Positions 1 to 6,462 of a DNA stretch of 6,462 bases are shown in pieces. The DNA is from Bacteroidota bacterium. GTDB lineage: Bacteria; Bacteroidota; Bacteroidia; Bacteroidales; VadinHA17. Below the pieces are notes generated by a model. The model saw only the letters and a program-made list of their open reading frames with translations. It ran no database searches and was not told the DNA's origin. The translations under genes and the position numbers were made by a program. How positions within the stretch are numbered: the stretch's first letter is position 1; every line of letters starts with the position of its first letter. Where the stretch lies: positions 1 through 6,462 of the forward strand of contig VGGM01000098.1 in NCBI GenBank assembly GCA_016868515.1, given 5' to 3'.

Positions 1-273
1 AAGCCATATATGGCTGTTGACACTCATGTTTTCAGGGTATCAGCCAGAATTGGGCTTACACATAATGCACGTACACCATTTGAAGCTGAAAGGCAACTTG
101 TAAAATATATCCCGGGTAATCTTATTCATAAGTCACACCACTGGCTGATTCTTCATGGCAGGTACACTTGTCATGCAAGAAAGCCCTCCTGCCAGACATG
201 CGGACTTACGAATGTATGCAAATGGTATTCATCGACCATGAAAAGAGAGGCCATAAGTAAAACTAGAATCTAA
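1..273 (+). CDS. nth: Endonuclease III (DNA glycosylase/AP lyase), C-terminal part, 5' end outside window
   Basis: The frame is open from base 1 and ends at TAA 271-273, giving the last 90 residues of a protein that usually has about 210. The ATG at base 10 is internal, because the family motif runs across it. The motif VDTH (Asp codon 19-21) matches the catalytic Asp region of the HhH-GPD superfamily (Asp138 in E. coli Nth). It is followed by the family block HHWLILHGRYTC and then C-X6-C-X2-C-X5-C (Cys codons at 169, 190, 199, 217), which ligates the [4Fe-4S] cluster. The family removes oxidised pyrimidines from DNA and nicks the resulting abasic site in base-excision repair in the cytoplasm. 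The helix-hairpin-helix and catalytic Lys lie upstream, outside the window. A basic tail of about 17 residues follows the last Cys. MutY also has such a cluster but is longer and differs in this block, so Nth is strongly preferred. Confidence 0.95.
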   Translation, partial: KPYMAVDTHVFRVSARIGLTHNARTPFEAERQLVKYIPGNLIHKSHHWLILHGRYTCHARKPSCQTCGLTNVCKWYSSTMKREAISKTRI

Positions 274-278
274 TTTCT

Positions 279-286
279 TATTTTTG
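279..286 (+). promoter_or_regulatory. Candidate Bacteroidota -7 promoter element (TAnnTTTG) before the hybrid kinase
   Basis: The octamer TATTTTTG fits the Bacteroidota -7 consensus TAnnTTTG at all six fixed positions. It lies in the 36-bp gap between nth and the kinase start. Transcription would start around base 293, giving a leader of about 17 nt before ATG 310. No TTTG or TTG -33 box is seen at the usual distance upstream (about 255-261), so this is only half of a canonical promoter and could be a chance match in AT-rich DNA. Confidence 0.35.
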
Positions 287-309
287 AGTCGTTATAGCAG
301 AACCGGCAG

Positions 310-3300
310 ATGGACCACAAAGAGAGATATGAAGAGCTTCTTGAGACTATCAGGATCCTCAGGGAGGAGATTGAGATTCTTCGTTCAGGCAGGAAGGACA
401 TTACTACAACCAATGAGAGTGAGATATTCAGGAAGGCTTTTCACTCCACATCTCAGCTTATGGCTGTCAGCAATCTGGAAACAGGGGTCTATGAAGACGT
501 AAACGAAGCCTTCCTTAAAACCCTCGGATTCAAACGAGAAGAGGTAGTAGGGAAAACATCGCAGGAGATACAACTGTTCACCGATATTGTCCAGAGTGAT
601 AAATTTATAATGATACTCAGGAAGTTCCGTAAGGTGAAGGATGTTGAAGTTACCCTTAGAACAAGCGCCGGAGAGGAGAAGAATTTCCTTTTTTCAGCCG
701 ACACCATTATCCTTGGCAACCAGCCGTTCCTGCTTACCTATTATGATGAGTTGCAGCCGCAGATCGACACCATTGGTACAAGAGACCGCGATAATACGAT
801 ACGGGAGGTTTTTGACACAATAAGCAACTATATTGCACTCTTCCTGCCTGTCGATAACAGGTTCATCATCAGCGATTTTAATTTCAAGGCTGCTGAGATT
901 GAATTTATTGGAAAGAAAGAACTAATTGGAAAGTACCTTGATGAAACTCCTCTTGCTGAAAAATCTAAACTGGCAGAGATTCTCAGGCATGTCAATATAA
1001 CACGGGAACCTTACAAACTGGCAGTATCACCGGAAGGGGATGACAGCAGTGGTTTTTATACCGCATTTCTATTGTCAAGCGGTGAAATAGTTGTTACCTG
1101 GGAGCCAGGCAATCTTACCCGTACAAAGGAGAAAGACTACATTAAGCAGGGGCTTGTCTTCGAAAGGTTTGCCGGTATGCTGCCCATGATGGTATTCGAA
1201 CTTGACCTGACCGGGAAGGTTGTATATGCCAACCAGAAGGGACTTGACCATTTCGGTTACAGTCAGGAAGATATTGAGAGAGGGGTTGAGATTTCTGAAG
1301 TTTTCAGGGAGGATCTTAAGTACGTACTGGCAAACCTCAAAACCCTTACCGGTCCCAACCAGTCAACGCACAACGAGTATTATGCCTATAAAAAATCAGG
1401 CGAAAGAATCCCTATTTCAACCCACACATTCGCCAGCTTTGATGAGGGTGTCCTTACAGGCTACAGAGGTGTGGTAATTGACATAAGAAAACAGAAAAGC
1501 TACGAAGACCAGATTAAGAGGGAAAAAGCCTTTCTGGAACAGTTTATCGACTCCATACCCGAAGCAATCGCAATATCCGATCTGAACGGAAAGATAATCA
1601 GGATCAACAGGGAGTTCACCCGACTATTCGGATATGAACCCGGGGAGGCTCTTGGCCGGCATATTGATGACCTTGTTGTGCCAGACGATCTGAGAGATGA
1701 AGCCGGGATGATAGACCGCCTGGCAGCAACTTCAAGACAGGAAATAGAACATACCGAACGAAGGGACAAATGGGGACAGAGGTTCGCCGTGAACCTTATT
1801 GCCTCGACAGTCACTTTTAATGACGAAACGGTTGCAACCGTTGGGATCTACCGCGATATATCGGCAATCATTAAAACCCGGCAGTTGCAGGAAGTGCTGT
1901 TTAACCTTTCCACCCAGGCTTTGATAATCACCAGCCTGGAAGAATTCTATCCGGTTATTGTAAGTGAAATAGGAAAGATATGGGACACAAACAACTTCTT
2001 CCTTGCGCTGTACGACCCTGACAGGGAAACCCTGGCATTGCCTGTATTCACTGATGAGAAGGATAGTTTCGATGTCATCCCTGCCAGGAAAACCATTACA
2101 AACTGGGTAATTAAACAGGGTAAATCAGCCATTCTGAGAGAGACTGATATCTTCAATCTGGAAAAGCAGGGAGAGATTGAGCTTGTTGGGTCACCATCCA
2201 AAGTATGGCTTGGTGTTCCGCTGAAGGAGGGGAACAGCATAATCGGCATTATGTGTCTGCAGGACTACAATGATGAAAACAAGTTCTCGCATGAAGACCT
2301 TAATGGTCTTGAATTCATTTCCAATCAGATAGCCGTTGCAATCCAGCGTAAAACTACACTAGAGAATCTGGTCAGGGCAAGAAAAGCGGCTGAAGAGGCA
2401 GCTCATTCCAAACAGTTGTTCATGTCAACAATGAGCCATGAGATAAGAACACCCCTTAACGAAGTCATTGGGATTACGAACCTGCTCCTGCAGGGTGACC
2501 CAAGGGAAGATCAGATGGATTTCCTCAAAACCCTGAGGTTTTCAGCAAACCACCTTTTAACCCTGGTAAATGATGTGCTGGATTACAACAAGATGGAGTC
2601 GGGCAATCTGGTTTTTGGAAGAACGCCTTTCAGCCTCAGGGACTTTATCGATGATATTCAGAGATCATATTCTTTCAGGGCAAAGGATAAAAAGCTCAAT
2701 TTCGAAGTTAATACCGATACTTCTTTGCCTGATGAGATTGTAGGCGATCCGATAAGACTGCACCAGATACTCTCCAACCTCCTTTCCAACGCTATGAAGT
2801 TCACGATGTCAGGATCAATAACGGTTGGTATAAAAGAGATTGGCAGAAAAGATAACCATACAAGAATTGGTTTCTCAATTTCCGATACCGGCATAGGAAT
2901 CCCCGAAGAAATGCACGAAAAAGTGTTCGAAAGCTACTCACAGGCAGCAACCGACACTACAAGAAAATACGGGGGAACCGGACTAGGACTTGCTATCTGC
3001 AAGAGACTGATCGAACTGATGGGAAGCCGGATCACCCTGATCAGCAAACCAGGGGAAGGCTCAACCTTTTCGTTCGAACTCGAATATGAACTTGCCGAAG
3101 TAACATCTTTAAAACCGCGGACTGATCAGCCGGAAGAATACCTGGGACTTAAAGGGAAAAAGATACTTGTCGCCGAAGACAACAAGATAAATTTCTTCGT
3201 GGCAAACAAGTTCCTTCAGGGCTGGGGTGTTGAGGTTACACATGCCGAAAATGGCCTAATTGCACTCGAACTCCTTGCCAGGGATAATTACGATCTTGTT

Positions 3301-3522
3301 CTGATGGATCTACATATGCCGGTTATGGATGGCATTGAAGCCTCGGGAATAATCAGGAACTCGGAAAATGTTACTATCAGGGAGATTCCCATAGTTGCTC
3401 TTACCGCGGCAATAATGTCGGAGAGTCAGGACAGGATAAAGGATATCTTTATAAACGATTATGTACTTAAACCATTCAAGCCAAAAGACCTTTACGATAA
3501 GGTTTTCAAGCATATCCTTTAA
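310..3522 (+). CDS. Soluble hybrid sensor histidine kinase (PAS x4, GAF, HisKA, HATPase, REC)
   Basis: The protein has 1070 residues and no membrane segment or signal peptide, so it should sense a cytoplasmic cue. Order: charged coiled coil 1-27; PAS 38-147; divergent PAS-like 165-273; PAS 284-395, ending GYRGVVIDI; PAS 408-520, ending GIYRDIS; GAF about 541-680; helical linker; HisKA with phospho-acceptor H710 in SHEIRTPLN; HATPase with N box N823/N827, G1 box DTGIGI from D859 and G2 box GGTGLGL from G888; receiver with acidic pair E956/D957, phospho-acceptor D1000, T1032 and K1054. All key residues of kinase and receiver are present, and E711-I-R-T714 keeps the ExxT phosphatase signature, so it should be active. 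There is no DNA-binding or HPt domain, so output needs a separate HPt protein or regulator, none of which is nearby. ATG 310 is chosen because an in-frame TAG lies at 295-297 and the coiled coil begins immediately; there is no Shine-Dalgarno. Ligands are unknown. It starts 36 bp after nth and ends 28 bp before the protease gene. Confidence 0.95.
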   Translation: MDHKERYEELLETIRILREEIEILRSGRKDITTTNESEIFRKAFHSTSQLMAVSNLETGVYEDVNEAFLKTLGFKREEVVGKTSQEIQLFTDIVQSDKFIMILRKFRKVKDVEVTLRTSAGEEKNFLFSADTIILGNQPFLLTYYDELQPQIDTIGTRDRDNTIREVFDTISNYIALFLPVDNRFIISDFNFKAAEIEFIGKKELIGKYLDETPLAEKSKLAEILRHVNITREPYKLAVSPEGDDSSGFYTAFLLSSGEIVVTWEPGNLTRTKEKDYIKQGLVFERFAGMLPMMVFELDLTGKVVYANQKGLDHFGYSQEDIERGVEISEVFREDLKYVLANLKTLTGPNQSTHNEYYAYKKSGERIPISTHTFASFDEGVLTGYRGVVIDIRKQKSYEDQIKREKAFLEQFIDSIPEAIAISDLNGKIIRINREFTRLFGYEPGEALGRHIDDLVVPDDLRDEAGMIDRLAATSRQEIEHTERRDKWGQRFAVNLIASTVTFNDETVATVGIYRDISAIIKTRQLQEVLFNLSTQALIITSLEEFYPVIVSEIGKIWDTNNFFLALYDPDRETLALPVFTDEKDSFDVIPARKTITNWVIKQGKSAILRETDIFNLEKQGEIELVGSPSKVWLGVPLKEGNSIIGIMCLQDYNDENKFSHEDLNGLEFISNQIAVAIQRKTTLENLVRARKAAEEAAHSKQLFMSTMSHEIRTPLNEVIGITNLLLQGDPREDQMDFLKTLRFSANHLLTLVNDVLDYNKMESGNLVFGRTPFSLRDFIDDIQRSYSFRAKDKKLNFEVNTDTSLPDEIVGDPIRLHQILSNLLSNAMKFTMSGSITVGIKEIGRKDNHTRIGFSISDTGIGIPEEMHEKVFESYSQAATDTTRKYGGTGLGLAICKRLIELMGSRITLISKPGEGSTFSFELEYELAEVTSLKPRTDQPEEYLGLKGKKILVAEDNKINFFVANKFLQGWGVEVTHAENGLIALELLARDNYDLVLMDLHMPVMDGIEASGIIRNSENVTIREIPIVALTAAIMSESQDRIKDIFINDYVLKPFKPKDLYDKVFKHIL

Positions 3523-3550
3523 CTATAAACCTGATAAAAGCCTTCAAAGT

Positions 3551-6462
3551 ATGAAAAACAGAGTTATTCTGATACTCCTTGTATCAGTTGCAGTCAACGT
3601 TACAGGGCTGTCTTCCGATGCCTGGTTCCTTTCCTCTCCGGCCCTCTCACACGATGCTTCCAAAGTGGCATTTGTCTATGAAGGCGATATCTGGGTGGCA
3701 AATACCACCGGCACTGCCACAGCCCTGAGATTAACGGCAATGACCGGACAGGAGAATAACCCGCGATTCTCACCCGACGGAAAGTTTATTGCCTTTAACG
3801 GAAACCGCGACGGAAACAGCAATATCTATATTGTTCCTTCAGAAGGCGGAGAAGTCAGACAAATGACCTGGCACGCTGCCACCGACAATCTCGATTCATG
3901 GTCGTGGGATTCAAAAAACCTCTATTTCACATCGGGACGGTACAATAGTTTCGGTGCCTATACCCTTTCAATTGATGGTGGAACGCCAAAACGGCTCTTC
4001 AGCGAACACTACTGGAACAATGCCCACTTTGTGGTTCAGGACAGGCAGACAGGTGACTACTACTTCTCAGAATCGGGCGAGAGTTACAGGAATTACAACC
4101 GTAAGCGATACAAGGGTGAAAACAACCCCGACATACTCAGGTTCAACCCAAATAGCGGCGTTTACCAACAGGTTACTGAATGGGAAGGCAAAGACCTCTG
4201 GCCGACAATCGATCAGAATGGTGTACTTTACTTCGCCTCTGACGAATGGAACGGCGAGTATAACCTTTATAAGACCGAGGGAGGAAAGAAGGTAAGGCTT
4301 ACCGGGTTCGGGTCATCTATCGGAAGGCCTCAGGTCAGCGCTGACGGCAGCAAGGTGGTATTCACCCTGGGCTACCAGCTATACCTGTTCGACACAAGCC
4401 TTGGTTCCGCCAAGAAAATGGATATCGGGCTTTATTCTTCCGAGCCGCTTCCCAATGATAAAGTATTCCGTACCGCGGGTGCCATCACTTCGTTCGACAT
4501 CTCTCCCGATAACAGGAAGATTGCTTTTATATCACGCGGCGAACTATTTGTATGTGATACTAAAGGCATGTTTATCAGAAAGTTGCCAACAAACACCAAC
4601 GAAAGGGCGATTGAAGTGATGTGGCTTGCCGATGGCCGTACCCTACTGTTCATACAAACATGGAAAGGATGGGCCAACCTGTTTACCATACCAGCCGACG
4701 GATCCTCTGCCGAAAAACAGATTACCAGCGATGAAAAATCAGCAAGAATGCTCGTATACGACGATTCACGGGCACTCGCTGCCTACTATGCGGGAACCAG
4801 TGAATTCCGTACAATCGATCTTGCAACAATGCAGGTGAAAACCCTGGTGCGTGATGAATTCTGGTTCAGGGGATCGCCTGCCACATTCTCACCCGACCTG
4901 AACTGGGTGGCATTTACTGCCTTCAGGAATTTCGAGCAGGATATTCTGGTTTATAATCTCAAGACCGGCGAAGTGATTAACCTTACCGGGACATACCTTT
5001 CGGAGGGAAGCCCTTTCTGGTCTCCCGACGGTAAATATATCTACTTCACTGCCGACCGTTCAAAGGCCTCATACCCGAGAGGCGGCGGGAACAACCGGCT
5101 CTACAGAATCCCTCTGGGAAAATACAGACAACCCCTGAGATCAGAGGCTTTCGATGCCTTGTTCGCTAAAAAGGAAGCGAATGCCAAACCAGTTGTAACC
5201 ATCGATACCGACGACTTACTTTTCAGATGGGAACTTGTTGAGAACATCTCTCCTGCCCAGAGCAACCCGTACGTTATAATGAAGGATACCCTTACAACAG
5301 TTCTCTTCTCGTCAACCCACCAGGGGTCAAGAAAACTCTTTAAACTGACAATGAGCCCGTTCGATTCAAACAAAACCGAGGAGATCAGAGGAGTAACAGG
5401 AGGCTCAATTGCCTCGGCTAAAAGGGAGTATTACATTCTTTCGGCAGGCGATATATATAAACTGAACCTGAATTCAAACAATGCCGAGAAAATTAACATT
5501 GCACATACATTTACCAGAAACCTCACCAGTGAATTCAGGCAGATGTTCCACGAGGGATGGACAATTCTGGCAGAGAACTTCTATGACGTTAACATGCATG
5601 GAACCGACTGGAAAGCAGTAAAAGCCTCCTATGAAAAGTATCTTCCATATGTCCGTACACGTAATGACCTCCGCCTGCTTATGAACGACATGCTGGGCGA
5701 GCTCAACTCCTCACATATGGGATTCTCATCATCGGGCGATGAGGAGACTATTCCCGATAATATTGTTACGGTTGAAACAGGTGTAATTTTCAGCAATGAT
5801 AACCCATATGTGGTAGACAGGATACTTAAAAAATCACCTGCCGACAATATCTCAACTGACATCCGGAAGGGTGACAGACTGGTTGCTGTAAACGGTAAGT
5901 CAACTGACCAGAAAATTTCAAGGGAGTACTATTTCACATTTGCCACAACTCCTCCCGAACTGGAGCTACTATTTGAACGCGACGGGAAGAACTATACGAC
6001 CAGAATCAGACCTGCAGGCTATTCGTCCATCAATAATCTTTTATATGATGAGTGGATAAACAATAACCAGAGATACACAGACCAGGCCACCGACCGGAAG
6101 ATTGCATATGTCTATCTCAAGAATATGGGTGACGGCAGCCTCAATGACTTCATAATTGAGATGACCTCAGAAGCGGTTGACCGTGAAGCCCTTATTATCG
6201 ACCTCAGGTATAATACCGGAGGGAACATACACGATGATCTTATCAGCTTCCTTTCAAGGAAACCATATCTCGAATGGAAATTCCGTGATGGACAAATATC
6301 ACCCCAGCCAAACTTCGCACCGGCAGCAAAACCCATGGTAATACTGATCAATGAGCAGAGCCTGAGCGATGCGGAAATGACAACGGCGGGACTGAAGTCG
6401 CTGAACATCGGTACTGTAATCGGAACTGAAACTTACCGGTGGATAATCTTCACAAGCAGCAA
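3551..6462 (+). CDS. Exported Tricorn-like S41 family serine protease (beta-propeller, PDZ), 3' end outside window
   Basis: The frame is open from ATG 3551 to the window edge (970 full codons). Residues 1-24 look like a Sec signal peptide (KNR, then hydrophobic 5-20), so periplasmic or surface location is inferred. WD40-like/PD40 propeller strands are visible near residues 30, 70, 116, 218, 258, 312, 354, 442 and 487, several with SPDG (75, 492) or a variant. This matches the two propellers that in archaeal Tricorn gate substrate and product. A helical domain (about 655-735) ends with S721-H722, aligning with Tricorn Ser745-His746. PDZ spans about 744-815 (KGDRLVAVNG). The catalytic core has D884-L-R-Y-N-T-G-G-N and nucleophile S939 in SLSDAE, matching Tricorn Ser965-Asp966. 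The fourth Tricorn residue, Glu1023, would lie past the edge; Tricorn has 1071 residues, so about 100 are missing. Expected role is degradation of peptides or unfolded protein. It is not simply a TolB-like propeller, because the protease core is present. There is no Shine-Dalgarno and no upstream in-frame start in the 28-bp gap, which may allow co-transcription with the kinase. Confidence 0.93.
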   Translation, partial: MKNRVILILLVSVAVNVTGLSSDAWFLSSPALSHDASKVAFVYEGDIWVANTTGTATALRLTAMTGQENNPRFSPDGKFIAFNGNRDGNSNIYIVPSEGGEVRQMTWHAATDNLDSWSWDSKNLYFTSGRYNSFGAYTLSIDGGTPKRLFSEHYWNNAHFVVQDRQTGDYYFSESGESYRNYNRKRYKGENNPDILRFNPNSGVYQQVTEWEGKDLWPTIDQNGVLYFASDEWNGEYNLYKTEGGKKVRLTGFGSSIGRPQVSADGSKVVFTLGYQLYLFDTSLGSAKKMDIGLYSSEPLPNDKVFRTAGAITSFDISPDNRKIAFISRGELFVCDTKGMFIRKLPTNTNERAIEVMWLADGRTLLFIQTWKGWANLFTIPADGSSAEKQITSDEKSARMLVYDDSRALAAYYAGTSEFRTIDLATMQVKTLVRDEFWFRGSPATFSPDLNWVAFTAFRNFEQDILVYNLKTGEVINLTGTYLSEGSPFWSPDGKYIYFTADRSKASYPRGGGNNRLYRIPLGKYRQPLRSEAFDALFAKKEANAKPVVTIDTDDLLFRWELVENISPAQSNPYVIMKDTLTTVLFSSTHQGSRKLFKLTMSPFDSNKTEEIRGVTGGSIASAKREYYILSAGDIYKLNLNSNNAEKINIAHTFTRNLTSEFRQMFHEGWTILAENFYDVNMHGTDWKAVKASYEKYLPYVRTRNDLRLLMNDMLGELNSSHMGFSSSGDEETIPDNIVTVETGVIFSNDNPYVVDRILKKSPADNISTDIRKGDRLVAVNGKSTDQKISREYYFTFATTPPELELLFERDGKNYTTRIRPAGYSSINNLLYDEWINNNQRYTDQATDRKIAYVYLKNMGDGSLNDFIIEMTSEAVDREALIIDLRYNTGGNIHDDLISFLSRKPYLEWKFRDGQISPQPNFAPAAKPMVILINEQSLSDAEMTTAGLKSLNIGTVIGTETYRWIIFTSS

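Noticed and set aside
10..12. ATG at base 10 as the start of the first gene
   Set aside because: The codons before it are open in the same frame and the catalytic VDTH block begins immediately after it, so it is internal to nth.
284..502. Short + strand frame from a TTG start at 284 overlapping the start of the kinase
   Set aside because: It is out of frame with the kinase coding sequence, which shows a clear coiled coil and PAS domain over the same bases.
1500..1814. Antisense frames, including 1500-1814, 1947-2249, 5101-5373 and 6112-6408
   Set aside because: All are opposite strongly supported domains and encode low-complexity Ser/Leu/Arg/Ile-rich translations typical of the reverse strand of a coding region.
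3438..3450. Near-palindrome AAAGGATATCTTT as an operator or hairpin
   Set aside because: It lies inside the receiver domain coding sequence, is imperfect, and is explained by ordinary codons for Lys-Asp-Ile-Phe.
3523..3550. Possible terminator or promoter in the gap between kinase and protease
   Set aside because: No GC-rich hairpin followed by a T-run and no TAnnTTTG element can be seen in the 28 bp.
3954..4838. Three short + strand frames (3954-4295, 4401-4619, 4626-4838) that could be taken as separate small genes
   Set aside because: They lie in a different frame inside the protease gene, whose own frame is open from 3551 to the window edge with continuous domain similarity; their translations resemble nothing I recognise.
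1..6462. Mobile element, CRISPR array, tRNA, riboswitch or toxin-antitoxin system
   Set aside because: I saw no spaced direct repeats, terminal inverted repeats, transposase motifs or tRNA-like folds; nearly all bases belong to three recognisable genes.

Overview
The window looks like ordinary chromosomal DNA from a member of the Bacteroidota (Bacteroidales or a relative), probably free-living or uncultured. The evidence is the protein content (a large hybrid histidine kinase with several PAS domains, and an exported Tricorn-like protease), the lack of Shine-Dalgarno sequences before either visible start codon, and one exact match to the Bacteroidota -7 promoter motif TAnnTTTG. This assignment is inference; no rRNA or other phylogenetic marker is present apart from the end of nth.

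Layout: all three genes are on the + strand and tightly packed. (1) 1-273 is the 3' end of an endonuclease III gene (nth), with the catalytic Asp and the four-cysteine [4Fe-4S] loop. (2) A 36-bp gap, 274-309, carries a candidate promoter element. (3) 310-3522 encodes a complete 1070-residue soluble hybrid histidine kinase: N-terminal coiled coil, four PAS or PAS-like domains, GAF, HisKA, HATPase and a C-terminal receiver. (4) A 28-bp gap, 3523-3550, has no recognisable promoter or terminator. (5) 3551 to the window end is an open frame of 970 codons for an exported Tricorn-like S41 serine protease: signal peptide, WD40-like/PD40 beta-propellers, helical domain with the catalytic His, PDZ, and a catalytic core with the nucleophile Ser. 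The last part, about 100 residues by comparison with Tricorn, including the expected catalytic Glu, lies beyond the window.

Functionally, nth is base-excision DNA repair and is probably unrelated to the rest. The kinase is a cytoplasmic sensor with no response regulator or HPt protein in view. The protease should act in the periplasm on peptides or misfolded proteins. The 28-bp spacing would allow co-transcription of kinase and protease, but nothing in the sequence shows a functional link. I found no mobile element, CRISPR array, RNA gene or long repeat, and no convincing sign of a new system; the interest lies in details of the two large proteins.
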